From Episyrphus balteatus (Eukaryota; Arthropoda; Insecta; Diptera; Syrphidae): a stretch of 64,000 nt of DNA. A program made the translations under genes and the position numbers. Shown piece by piece: positions 11,335 to 23,527 of the stretch; positions within the stretch are counted from its first letter, which is position 1, and each line of letters starts with the position of its first letter. Under the pieces are notes generated by a model. It saw only the letters and a list, made by a program, of their open reading frames with translations. It had not been told where the DNA came from and made no database searches. The DNA lies in NCBI RefSeq assembly GCF_945859705.1, contig NC_079137.1:78327150-78391149 (forward strand), written 5' to 3'.

Positions 11335-12416
11335 GACCAGTGTTGTTCGTTCGCCCGTCAGTTTTCGCAAACCTTCGAACGTTTTTATTTTTTATTTAAA
11401 TAAATCAATAAATTAAAATTTATATAAAAAAAAAAAGTGGCAAGGACCAGAAAAAAATAATATAAAAATTTCAAAAAAGGATAAAAAATCCTTAAAAAAA
11501 TCTTGAAAAAAGTGTATCCTTTGAAAAAAAAAAAGTAGAAAAATCCGATAGAACTTTTTATCGCGCGATGAAAAAAAAACAATAAACTGAAATAAAAGTT
11601 TCAAATCTAAAATGGTGGTTTAAAAAGGATTCAACACTAAAGTGTATACGAAGAAGTTATAAAACGAAGTAACGACGAAAAAAAAAAAACCGAATCAGGA
11701 CGAAATTGACGAGGAAAATAAATAAAATTAAAGCTGGAACAATCCAAATGGGATTTCTTCTTCTTCTACTTCGCATGTAGGAAATCTCATTTCCTGTCTC
11801 AATCTTTATCTATATGTGTGTGTTTGTGTGTGTGTGGTGAAGAAGCAATAGATTCTCGTACGTGATAATATACTCTGAGCTGAGCGTGTGTATGGTTGTC
11901 ATTCAAGTGTGACAGAGACAAGACGAGGAAAGCACAAAAAAAAGGACATTTTTTTGCCTGTTGTCGATGGTCCACACAACGACACGACGACTGAATATGC
12001 AGATTTTAGTGTTTTTCTTTTTTGAGACTTGATCCTTGAAGTCTTGAGGAATTATTTATGTGGGTTTTTTTTATAAAATTTATGATGTCGCGTTTTAATT
12101 TCGAAAGGAAAAAGTCTACAAACGTGGGCTGAAGAAAAGTCTACTAGACACCATCTGTGTCCTGATCCTTTGAAAAAGAAAAAATATATGAATACTTTCA
12201 AAAATACAGACATCCTTGAACTAGATTTTTTTGAAAAACCGGGTTTTTGACCGTTTTTTTTCGGTTCGGTATTCAGATCCTTGAGACTTGTACCCTTTTT
12301 GTTTAGTTTTTTTTTGGTGAAATATTTTATGTGAACTTAGGTCGCCGAAAAGGGATTTTTAAAATCAAGACGCTTGTATCCTGGATAAATGTACTATGCA
12401 ATTGACAGTCCAGAAG
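11331..12416 (+). other. Possible non-coding first exon (5' leader) ending at a GTAAGG donor
   Basis: Downstream of the candidate initiator the sequence is A-rich with scattered stops in all frames, as in long insect 5' leaders. It ends at CAGAAG|GTAAGG (donor GT at 12417-12418), a good match to the splice donor consensus. No coding start or partner acceptor could be assigned within the window, so the gene it would belong to is unknown. A chance combination of initiator and donor is quite possible. Confidence 0.2.
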
Positions 12417-13485
12417 GTAAGGACTTATTTTTTTTTTTTATTAAAATAGAAAAAAAAAACCATACGCTTTATGCCAGTTTGAAAACACCACACACTTTTT
12501 TAACAGATACACTGCTTGTTTCTCACATCCCCTTGCCTTCCCGAAATTTATATTTAAGTTTGGAATGAATGGGAGAAAGTTGGGGGGTCGGGGATATAGA
12601 CTAAAACCTCAGAATCCTGAGCTTAAAAGCTGTCTCAACAAATTATTGAATCGCTTTCATTAATTTGCTGCTACTTCTCATACTCACCCTTGGGATGTTG
12701 AGATAGGTCCTTGGTTTGTTGCAGGGACAACGATGAAGGAACGTGCTATGCATGCAACTTGATGGGTGGAAAGGATGCGCGCATCATTGAGAGGGTGGCC
12801 AAGGGATAGGACAGGGCTTGAGTTAAGAGGGGGGAAGGTTGCAGGAGGAGTCGTCTCTTCGATGGCTGATGGAATTTTAATCAATCTCTGTGTGTACGCG
12901 CGAGAAAACGTTTCGTTCATTTATTATTTAATAAAATATTGCTCAAGCTCCTTTGGGGGTCCGCAAAAGAGAGAGAGTGATGAGGGGGGAGGGGGATTGG
13001 TTGATGGAAAGTTCGAGGATATAATGATGATGCTGCTGTGTCGTTGTGTATATGCTTGGTGGTTGACGTTTGATATACAAGAAATGCATTCTCTTTAGTT
13101 GCACTTTACCCCACCAGAGGGCGCAGTAGGGGTGGTTTGGTTGGGGGTAGATTTTCAGATTCAACATTGAGAGTGAGATTGATGTTTGTCTATCTATCTT
13201 GTCGTTTGGCCTTGTTTAAGATCAAATGATGATGACGCAGGAATAGATGGGATTAGCTGATGGAATGCAAGAATATCAGTTTGCTTGCTCTCTCTGTGGG
13301 GTTGGTTGGTAGAAGATGTGTCAATGCGACGAGAAGCAAGCAGACGTTTTTGTTTTTTTTTTTCTTCATCATCATCTTTATATCGTCATTCTTCACCTTA
13401 CTTTAATACCTCATGCAACTTCATCTTGATAATGGAATTTATATATAGAATTTACGTCTATCTCTATATACTCTCTTGTGTTATA
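12417..13485. other. Non-coding stretch, slightly GC-richer
   Basis: Contains G-rich runs (about 12575-12595, 12960-13000, 13130-13150) and GAT/CAT repeats. The overlapping open frames on both strands at 12684-13167 show no domain and are unlikely to be coding. Confidence 0.35.
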
Positions 13486-14566
13486 TACAGGGTGTCCCAA
13501 AAGTAATGGATCAAACGAAATATGCAGATAGGCCAACTTTAGGGCTCTCAGAATTTAGTAACTTGTTCATCCCAAATCCTTACGGTTTTCAATTTAATGC
13601 AGTTTTTGTGAATTATCGAAAAATCTCGGCTTTGCAACAGTATTTTGCTTCCTCCGGTCATAATTGATTTTTGTTTTTTACAATTCTTTCACTAAAACAT
13701 TGGTTAATAAGAATAAATAATTATTTAATCAAAATATTTTTTATTTCATACGCCATTTTGCTGCAAATTAATTAACAGTTCCATGTTTTATAAAAACTCA
13801 ATTACTTAATTTTTTTTCAGAGCAACACACTGCAAAAAATTTGTATGGTGTGACACAGGTTAATTATTTTAAAAACTTGCCGTGTTATTGCACTTTTCAA
13901 AAATGTATAAAAGTTTCCAAACTTGAAGTTAGAACAAAAGATATTACAATTTTAATGCAACAAAACAGGCCTTTTCAGAGAAAAATAACAAAGAAAAATA
14001 AACACATTTCCTCGACTGTTGTTTGTTTATTTCTTTTTGAATAAAAGCCTCGATTTTTGTTTGTTATTTTGCTCGGAAAACCCCTGTTTTTTTGCATTAA
14101 AATTGTAATATCTTTCGTTCTAATTTGAACTTTGGAAATTTTTATACATTTTTGAAAAGTGCAATAACACGGCAAGTTTTTAAAATAATAAACCAGTATC
14201 ACACCATACAATTTTTTTTCGGGATGTTCCTCTCAAATAAAAGTAAGAAATTGAGTTTTTATAAAACATGGAACTGTTACATAATTTGCAGCAAAATGGC
14301 GTATGAAATAAAAAATATTTTGATTAAATAATTATTTCTTATTATTAGGCAATGTTTTAGTGAAAGAATTGTAAAAAACAAAAATCAATTATGAGCGGAG
14401 GAAGCAAAATACTGTTGCAAAGTCGAGATTTTTCGATAATTCACAAAAACTGCATTAAATTGAAAACCGTAAGGATTTGGGATGAACAAGTTACCAAATT
14501 CTGAGAACCCTAAAGTTGGCCTATCTGCATATTTCGTTTGATCCATTACTTTTGGGACACCCTGTA
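13486..14566. mobile_element. Full-length palindromic TA-flanked DNA element (1077 bp), copy 1
   Basis: The element runs from CAGGGTGTCCCAAAAGTAAT at 13488 to its reverse complement ending at 14564, with TA on each side (13486-13487 and 14565-14566). Practically the whole element is one inverted repeat. The two arms, about 530 bp each, meet near 14026. Because of this, both strands carry almost the same short open frame (13841-14044 + and 13975-14211 -), both containing NLPCYCTFQKCIK. TA duplication and CAGGG...CCCTG ends point to the Tc1/mariner superfamily, a deletion/inversion derivative without transposase. A second copy begins at 63887. The peptide shared by the arms is not a recognised domain and may be non-coding. 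Confidence 0.85.
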
Positions 14567-15260
14567 TATTTTATTATCCTTGACTGTCTTATATAGAGAG
14601 AGAAGGAGTTTTGTGTTCTTTATTATCTTTTTTTCACATTGAATTGAGGAAAACTTTACTCATTCAAGGAGCAATTTAACGTTTTGTGGAAATTTATGAA
14701 ACTTTTGATGTTTGAAGAACCTTTAAAAAGGATATAAGGTACTTTTCGTACCAAGGAATTGTGTCTGTTTATTAGGTAATTGCTTATTGTGTATCGATTT
14801 TAAAGTGGATTTTATGATAAGTTCCATTAAAATAAGCTTATAATAAAGTCATTTTTGAAGAAGAGAGTATAAGTAAGTTCAAAAAGGAGGGCATATTTGA
14901 AATGAAATGAAATGAAGCAAGGAATTTTGCAGGTGGTAAAATGTTTATTGTGATGAGGTGGTAAGGTTATAACTGTGTGTTTGGATTTCAATTTTAATAC
15001 GATATAAAGAGAATTTTGTAATTGTTTGCATTATTATTAGGGTGAAATAAGAACTAGGTTTTAAAGGCTTATAAGTCCACAAAGTAACACAAAAAGCATT
15101 TTAATTTCACTAAATTCTAATAAAACAGAATTCTAAACTTCTTTTAAACTTATTTTTGCTTATAATTATTATTTAATTGTGATTATTATTGATAGTAAAT
15201 AATTTAACACAATCGTTGAATAAGAGGCTTTTAAAAAAAATCTCTTAAATACTTCAAACA
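14567..15260. other. AT-rich non-coding stretch
   Basis: No repeat, element or coding signal recognised. Confidence 0.4.
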
Positions 15261-15483
15261 TACACTGAGGGAAAAAATAATTTGAAGTTGAAACGTCGTT
15301 GTTTCAAAGATGAACTACTTCGTTCTATATGACTTTAAGATACGAAACCATCAAAAATTAACCTTTTTTCCACGTTTATTTTAAAATGACCATCTTCAAC
15401 GCAAAATCATTCCGAATAATATTTAAATCAATGTGGTTTTCATTGATTATACGTTGTTTTATGGTGGCTTTTCCCTCAGTGTA
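15261..15483 (+). mobile_element. MITE family CACTGAGGG, copy 1 (219 bp, TA duplication)
   Basis: Inverted termini CACTGAGGGAAAA (from 15263) and TTTTCCCTCAGTG (ending 15481), flanked by TA. It aligns over its length with the reverse complement of the element at 21535-21756, for example AATCATTCCGAATA against TATTCGGAATGATT. TA target and length fit a mariner-type MITE. Confidence 0.85.
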
Positions 15484-16441
15484 GTTTTAAAGAAGCTTTA
15501 GCGAAGTTAAACCCCCTTAAAATCAACTATTCAAAGTTTGAGAAAAATATTACATGTGCAAGCTAAATTAATATAGCTAGGTTAAGAAATATAGAAATCG
15601 AACTAAAAATTGTCAACATCAAGATGACAAAGACAATTGAAAACACAAAATTATAGGTTATGAAAATCTGTTGCTATAATAATGTAGAGGGTCCAACTAA
15701 CAATTTTTCTTCTTTAAGGCCTTATAAAAACTAATGCAGTACGTTTTAAAGTTTAGCTGTGTAAAAGTAACCTTTTAAAGTCTTAAAAAATTTCAAACAA
15801 TTTTGATTTTTGACGAATAGCTGTGTAGTCAGCTGAAGCTGTAATTCATGCACAATTCTCCAATTCTCCACATTTTTAAGATCTTAGCGAAGTCTTTCAG
15901 AAGTTCTTCCCTCACCTGTCAACATCAATTAAGACTTTGATTTAAACTTTAAAACAATTTTAAATAATTTTCAATTAAAGTTATGATAACTTAACAAAAC
16001 TGGTTCTGATAAAATTTGGGAAGTAAATTTTAGATCAAACGGGCGCAAGGAATCCATAAAAAGCTTGTTAATATTTTAGGCGAAAAGGTTTTGAATTATG
16101 TGCTAGAAATAGAAAGGTATCAAAACAGCTGACATACATTTTGACAAAAATTGGTGAAAAAAAATTTAATTTGTCATAACAACTCAGAATCTAAGGAGGC
16201 TAGAAAACAATTTTGAGGAAAAGGGTGTTTCTTTTTGTGAAGAAGAAGAAATTAAGAATAACTAGAAAAAAAAAACTGTGACAGTAATGATACCGCAAAG
16301 AAAAATTGGTAAAAAGAATTCATTAACGACATAAACCAAGAATCTAAGCAATCTCTTGAAAATTTTAGGTGAAAAAGTGTGTTTTTCTTGTTAGGGAAAT
16401 AAGAACAATCCACGATATTAACCCCAAAACAAACAATGGTA
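15484..16441. other. AT-rich non-coding stretch
   Basis: No recognisable element. Several phrases with TTTTAAGTC/AAACTT recur loosely but not as a clear array. Confidence 0.4.
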
Positions 16442-16536
16442 TACGTGGGCACTGTTTTAACTGGGAAACCGACGAAGTTACAAATGCCAGAGTTACGGGC
16501 GACAGAGTTACGAGCGTCAAAATTACGCGAAACCGA
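16442..16536 (+). repeat. Partial foldback-family copy with AGTTAC boxes
   Basis: A fourth, truncated occurrence of the AGTTACG ladder (boxes near 16475, 16491, 16506 and 16521), cut exactly where the left arm of the large palindrome starts. It is more diverged than the arms. It suggests that the palindrome inserted into, or recombined with, an older copy of its own end. Confidence 0.55.
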
Positions 16537-17705
16537 AGTTTATGAAGACTCTTTATTCTTTATTAATATCTCAAATACAATGTTACAACCCAAATTTATA
16601 ATTCATTTTCCTAATTTTTCAAACATAAAAACACCTTTTTTATCAATGGTTTCAATTAAAATGAAACCTAATTGCTAAAGTTTTTTATACCTTAGTTTTT
16701 TTAAATGACTAAATTTCACCTTAAAAAATCTTTAACTATGAAATAAATGTATAAACTTGATTTATTCACAATTCTTATTTCAAAAATATAGTCAATACAG
16801 TTAAAACGAAATGGTAACGGAGTTACGAATAACAGAGTTACGCGCGACAGAGTTACGGCCGTCAAAGTTACGCTAAACCGAAGTTACGAAAAACTAGAGT
16901 TACGAATTCTAAAATTATGTTAAGCTATGACATGTGATTTTTGGGTTGGCAACAATTGCAAAGAACGATATGGAATTATGGAAATACAAATAAGAGATTA
17001 ACGTTTTTCTCATTGGTCAGAACTAAATGAGTAAAGCGAAAATGGGTGTTATTTAATCTTGTAAAATTTTGATTGGATAGGTATAGATATACATATATTG
17101 TTTTGTTTTTGTGAGAAGATCGCAAAAACGTTGAAATAGAAAAAAAACATGTGTATACTTATGTAAGTTTGGGGGACATAATTGAAATTAACTTCTTATT
17201 TGTCCAACTAATATTGCACCTACGTATCGATATTCTCTTATTTATGTTTCCATAACTCCATATCGTTCTTCGCAATTGTTGACAACCCAAAAATCACATG
17301 TCATAGCTTAACATAACATTAGAATTCGTAACTCTAGTTTTTCGTAACTTCGGTTTAGCGTAACTTTGACGGCCGTAACTCTGTCGCGCGTAACTCTGTT
17401 ATTCGTAACTCCGTTACCATTTCGTTTTAACTGTATTGACTATATTTTTGAAATAAGAATTGTAAATAAATCAAGTTTATACATTTATATCATAGTTAAA
17501 GATTTTTTAAGGTGAAATTTAGTCATTTAAAAAAAACTGAGGTATACAAAACTTTAGCAATTAGGTATCATTTTAATTGAAACCATTGATAAAAAAGGTG
17601 TTTTTCTGTTTGAAAAATTAGGAAAATGAAGAGATAGCATTATAAATTTGGGTTGTAACATTGTATTTGAGATATTAATCAAGAATAAAGAGTCTTCATA
17701 AACTT
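16537..17705. mobile_element. Large foldback palindrome with AGTTACG ladders in both arms
   Basis: The arm 16537-16995 is repeated inverted at about 17234-17705, starting outermost with AGTTTATGAAGACTC and its complement. The loop is about 16996-17233. The AGTTACG ladder is present in both arms (about 16818-16915 and 17325-17425) and matches copy A at 1331-1600. The right-hand part of the loop (17153-17233) also matches copy A, so copy A preserves a longer version of the arm end. Long inverted arms containing short direct repeats resemble FB or Galileo elements. No flanking target duplication could be fixed. The minus-strand open frame at 17554-17934 simply runs through the right arm. Confidence 0.8.
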
Positions 17706-20700
17706 GGGTAAAAGGGTGTTTTTTTAAGAGAAAATTCTGTAATAAGTTCCAAAAAAATTTAGTGCTTATGCGTTCTATTTTTAATTTTGCTGAAAGAAAA
17801 AAAAAATTAAAAAAATATAGGTACAGTTTCCGTTCAAAATTTCTACATTTTATTTGCTCAAAAAAACACCCATTCATCCCAAATAATTGTATGATCTCCA
17901 TAAAAACTTCAATTCTAGCCAAGCTTTTATCCAAAGATTCATTTTATTTTTGGTTTCGTTGACAAATTGAACGTAGTGTTAGTATAAAGGCTTACATGAT
18001 TTTTATGATCTCTCCATCTTCTGCGAAATCTTGAAACAAAATTTCTGCCTAACAATCTTAAATCTTTTTTTCTCTTAAAAGAAGTATACCAAAAAACCCT
18101 TCATGGTTAATAGAAATTAGCACTTTATACTAAGTTCATGAAACAAAAACTCAACACTTTGTTCCAAAAAATCCATTTAAAACTCTCCAAAATTTGTTGA
18201 TGTCTAGTTTTTTATGCTTTTTAGGTCTTAAGAAAAAAATAACTCATAAACAGAGTAAAAGTGAATGTTAAGCTTAACGACGACAATGAAGTGTATACTA
18301 TTTACCTGAGTTTTGATATTTTCAAAGCTTATATTTCGGCTCATTAAATTTTGAGAAGTTTTGGTTGAGGTTGTTAATTTATAATTGTATTCAGAAAAAC
18401 TTAGAAACTATACATAGACTACATTTCTCTGAAATTTGGTCAATGCCTTTAAAATAAATACAAATTATATCAATTTTGCCTCAAGCTTTGAAAAACACTC
18501 CTAACGACTGGATCATCAGACATTTATTGATTTGAAATTCAAAACAGTAACATGCACTTTTCTTTGAATCCATTTATTTAATCAAAATTTATCGGTACCT
18601 TTTTGAAGTTCATCTAACAAAGTCTCATAAAAATATGATGTCACCAAAAAACTAATAACATGTAACTTTCAAAAACATGCTTTATGTCTTCAATTCGATA
18701 GACCCCCTAACCACCAATAACTAACTATGACTTGACCACTAATCAACTATCAAACATTTTGTTTGTCACAATTTCCAATCGTGAAGCACGTTTGCCTGGT
18801 TAACATGATTCACCCCAAACTTGGTCGCCGCAGCAATGCATTGTCATTCATACAAAGTACCTGCTTCACTGACCGCATACAATACAATAGTACAAAAAAA
18901 TGTCTTTTTTATCGACGTACATGATCGATGATATCAGATCGTTATGACCGCCCAAGTGGCTTTATAACAAAAAAAAACTCAATTCGGCACATATTCCAAT
19001 CCAACGCCCACCATAAATTAAATTCCAAGTTAGTCCGAAATGTTATTTCTATTGTTCTTGCCAATTTTTTTGGATCGTTGTCAATGACTTGAATTAAAGT
19101 TGAAAGCTTGTAATTTAAATTCGTCTTTTGTCGACTTTCTTCTTTGCATGTTTTGCATACAAATCAGATCAGATAAGGTGTGTGATCACTTGAATCACAT
19201 CACTTTTAAAAAAGTAAAGTGACTAATGTCGCATCTTGAGTCATTCCATTCGCGAGAAAATTAAATTTTCTTTCTATTCTTTCAGCAGTTTGGAGTCGTC
19301 GAGAAGAACTCTTGAGAGTGTTTGGAAGAAAACAAAAAAAAAAGAGTATTGTTTTGTTTACTTTTTCTTGCAACAATGGAAGATTTAATTTAAGTCCTTA
19401 GCAAAGTGTTTTATGCTCAAGGAAATTCCCACAGCAGTGCAAAATAGTTGTTGTTGGTTCTGAAAAAGAAAATGATTGCTTTAGCAATTCTCCTTGTTTG
19501 TTGGAACTCGGGGTCCATGAATAAAAGGAGAATTGTTCTACTTCTTCAATAATAAGGAAGAATAAGGAAGAATTGTGGCAGAGAGTGTTGTAGAAGAGAT
19601 ATATAGCTTGTTCCTGTGTGTGCGGCGTAATAGTTAGAAGAAAAGCGAAATATTTGAGACAATTCAAAGTCCTGGACACGTAGCATTTCTGCGGGGTACC
19701 ATATTCTTTAGTTGTGGTGATGGGCGATGTGGTGGCAGCACTTAAAGAAAAAAGGATTCTTTTCCTTTTTCTTCACCACGAAAAATGAAACAAAAAAAAA
19801 AAAAAAACAAAAAAACTTGAAAGAATTGCAAAATTTTTTTTCTTTTTTTTTTTTTTATCTTCAGTTTTTGAAGAAACATACACGACTGAGCACACAATAC
19901 ATCATTATCAAACGGATTTTCGAGGATATTTCTTCTGGCTCTTGAACGACTGCAACAAATGCTGCTGTTGCAACTTTATAGCGCTTCTTTTTTTATAGTA
20001 GCGTGTGTTATGTCCTTTTTTTTTTGCTTTTTTCCAAGCCTGATGTTAGTTTTTCTTCGTTTTTCATTTTTTTGTTGATGAAGAAGAAAGAAAGAAAAAG
20101 AAGTTTTTCTTTTATTTATTTCACTCTCTTTGTGGCATTTATCATATAAGTATTTTTATTGTGTGTTGCAGCAGAAGTCTTTCGTTTTATATGTGTTGCA
20201 CTTTTAGTGTTTGTTTCTTTTTTTTTATTTTATTTGTTGTTGTTTTGTGAGTCTTCCTTGAGGATATATAGAATTCAGAATTCGTCCTCGCCAGAATGAA
20301 TGAATAGAAAAAAAATGAGATGTGGAAATCGTCATTTAGGAATAAAGCTAACACAATTCAACAAGAGAAGAGCATACATACAAAAAATAACAACAAAAAA
20401 GACTGAAGACTGCTAAAGAACCAAGACACATAGAAAAAAAAAGAAGAGGACCACTAACCGCTCTCTCCTGGCTGCATAAAAGGAGTAAAATATTAAGTGG
20501 TTACGACGAAAAGTCCTGTTTTTTTTTTTTTATTTTCATTATATTTTCAGTCTTTTTCTTTAGTCCTTTGACTAGACTTAAACTTTCTTTCTATATGTAG
20601 GTTTATGTGTTTAAAGGAAAAATAGTGCTTTGAGGAGGATATATCTAGCTTTTGTTTTATTTAATAAATATGTGTTGAGGATAAGATTATCACATGTTTT

Positions 20701-21532
20701 GTTTTGGTGTTTTATTTTGTAACTATAAGAGGAAATGGGTTGCAACAAACAACTGCAGAAAGAATAGAGAGTTCATTGTTGTTGTTGTGTCAGTCTACTT
20801 TTCTATTATATTAAAAAGGTATTCAGTTTAGACAGCAATTTAGTTAGTTTAGTTAACTACTTCCTGGGACTTTGTTTTTTAAACCTTTAGTCATTTTTAA
20901 CCCCCGGTTTAATAGATACGGCTTAAATATAATTCCGCTTAGTTGCTTTAAAAATAAGCATACAAGTTAAGGATTTATACATTTTTCATTAAAAAATCAA
21001 GTTAAATCAACCAGAAGTCAATCAGTTATCATATTAAAATTTTGGCATGATTGTATTAAAGTTCTAACCAGATACATTTCTAAATTAATTTAATTTTAAT
21101 ATTGATATATATTAAGCTTTAATGAAAGTGTTAAACATATCCGTCAACAAGATACTGTAAATTCTACAATGATATCTTGTGAAATCTACATGATACTTGG
21201 TCAAATTAATACTTTTTTCATTTTAAAGTTGCATGGAATCATTTTAAATTAACATGATCCATTTTAAAATTAAAAACACTCCCAAATTGAAAGTATGTAG
21301 GTACCTAATATCAACTTATTGTAAGCTATCATGTTGTTTAACGTTAGTAGCGAATTGCAAAATTACCAATTAACAATTTAAATTGTTCCAAATTGTTTAA
21401 ACATCAGAAGCTATAGACTATGTGAACCCAAATCCTTGTTTGTTTTCAAACATGTCTGGTTCAATTACCCAAGGTAAGCCCACGATAGCTCAAGATTTTT
21501 TTTTTTTTTTTTCTTTACCCCACCCTTAGTTA
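17706..21532. other. AT-rich non-coding stretch
   Basis: Mostly A/T-rich with T and A runs (19800, 19840, 20220, 20520). A pyrimidine-rich run ending in CAG near 19285 resembles a splice acceptor, but no coding frame follows. The part at 18780-19000 is more mixed in composition. No element ends were recognised. Confidence 0.35.
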
Positions 21533-21758
21533 TACACCCAGGGGAAAAGCCACCATAAAACAACGTAAAATCAATGAAAACCGCATTGATTTAACTATTA
21601 AGTATTCGGAATGATTTTGCGTTGAAGATCATTTTAACATCAACGTGGAAATAAGGTTAATTTTGTGAGGTTTTTTTATTTAAAGCAACATTATTTCAAA
21701 GCAGTTCATCTTTGAATCAAAGACGTTTTAACTTCAATTTATTTTTTCCCTCAGTGTA
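21533..21758 (-). mobile_element. MITE family CACTGAGGG, copy 2 (222 bp, inverted)
   Basis: TA-flanked element from 21535 (CACCCAGGGGAAAA, mutated relative to copy 1) to 21756 (TTTTTTCCCTCAGTG). It aligns to copy 1 at 15263-15481 in reverse orientation. Internal divergence is moderate, so both copies are old. Confidence 0.83.
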
Positions 21759-22427
21759 AAATTGTACGGAATTATTTTTTTCATCTGGAAAATCACAAAA
21801 AAAAAATGTTTTGTTTTCCTTTATTCCACTGTTTTTTTCAAAATATACAACAAAAAACTTTTTTCATATCAGAAATCGAAAAAAGTTGTGATGTTTTTTT
21901 TCCTTTGAAAAAATCGTTTGTCTTAAACTGTGGTTTGCTTCCCCAATACTAGCCCAGGATAGCCCAATTTTAATTTTCGCTATCTTACGCTTAGTTATAA
22001 ATTGTAGAAGCATTAGTTTTTATTCACTTCACAAAAAAAAAAAAAAAAAATAGTACGCATACACCAGAGTGACCCTATTAATTTTTTATTTAGAAAAAGT
22101 AAATTCATTGTTTTGGACATTGCACCTCAAATGTTATTTATTTCACTTAGAATTCGTACTTGATAGAATGTAGTTCATATTACATTCCTGTTAAGAAACT
22201 TAAGATGATTTGTTTAATTTCACAAATATTTTTTCAAGTGTATAAATCATTGATTTTTTTTTTGCTTGCTAAATAAGCACTTAGTAAAATCTATCCAAAC
22301 ATTTTTCAAAAGCAACAACAAATATAAAAAGGTGTGAAGTGATTTCATTTTTAGTACACGAATAGAACTTTTTAAACATTTCGGAAAATTCCAACTTTTT
22401 TTCGTGAGCCCAACCTTAGTTCAAAAA
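21759..22427. other. AT-rich non-coding stretch
   Basis: No element or coding signal recognised. The last 35 bp (CGTGAGCCCAACCTTAG near 22402-22418) are imperfectly complementary to 23555-23590 beyond the next element. Confidence 0.4.
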
Positions 22428-23527
22428 TTACACTGGTCTGCAAGGAAATCCTCCTTTACATAAAATTATACTTTTCTAAAGGATTTTTTTATGCTGATTC
22501 CGAATCCGAAGTCAGAATTGACCCAGCACATCATGTTTTTTTGATATTCCCGTTAGAAAATCTCAAAAATCCATTTTTTCGCTGTTTTCGAAGAAATATT
22601 TTGGCATAATATAATCTTTTTCAATTAAAATTAGTATGGTTTATAAAAGAACTTATTTTTTCTTTCAAATTCAGTTTCAATCTTCTCAATATCTCTTTTC
22701 TTCTTCGAGATATCTTAATTTAAGTAAGTTTATAAGGTTTGGCATATCTTACCATAAGGAAACTGATATCTAAAAATTAATATATCTTTCTCCCTAGAAC
22801 AAAAGTATACTTCTGTAATGGACTTTAGTATGCTCATTTTGAATCCGAACTCAAAAAATTTCGGTCAGCTCTGATTTTTAAGATATAGTAGTTTTTTTTT
22901 TTAAGATTTTCAAAATACTTTAGTGCGAATATTTTTTGACTTCAGATTCTAACTCAGCACATCAAAAACTATAAGAAAAGTATACTTTTGTTTCTAGGAG
23001 AAAAAAAAAGCTTTACAAGGCGGTTTGGCGAATGGTTTATTACAAATAAGATATTTATAATTAGAAAAATAGTAGGTATATAAAATTACAAAACACGTAA
23101 AAATTTTGTTTAATGTATTTTATTATGGTTTTCTTTACATATTTGACTTTTTAAATATAATAATCGTTGATATTTTACATTTTCCTTAATTAAGGTGTTT
23201 TTGTTCATGTAGGATTTACGAAAAAGTGAAGGATTTCGATATTTCTGTTTTTTTGTCAATCAGTATTTTAAAATATAAGTAAAGATTAATTTAAAAGGTG
23301 TCAATCGATAGGTCATATTATGAGAAATAAGTCCTCCAAATTTGAGCTCAATGCGACAAGTAGTTTTAATTTTATACAAGTTAAAATGTATCTAAAAGGA
23401 TGATTTTTTAGAAACTACCCACATTTTTCAAAAATCATTTTTACAAAAATGGTACCTGATAGAATTTTTCTGAAACCAGATTTAGATTAAAGAAATTTTA
23501 ATCTTTAAATTTTGCAGACCAGTGTTA
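22428..23527. mobile_element. TTA-flanked DNA transposon remnant (1094 bp)
   Basis: Termini CACTGGTCTGCA (from 22431) and TGCAGACCAGTG (ending 23524) lie between TTA copies at 22428-22430 and 23525-23527, fitting a 3-bp TWA duplication as in PIF/Harbinger. It shares internal phrases with the element at 3625-4195 (CCGAATCCGAAGTC followed by GACCCAGCACATCA, against GACCCATCACGTCA there). This suggests related non-autonomous families. No transposase frame survives. Confidence 0.72.

Noticed and set aside
19265..19284. Splice-acceptor-like pyrimidine tract ending CAG
   Set aside because: No open coding frame follows and no donor can be paired with it.
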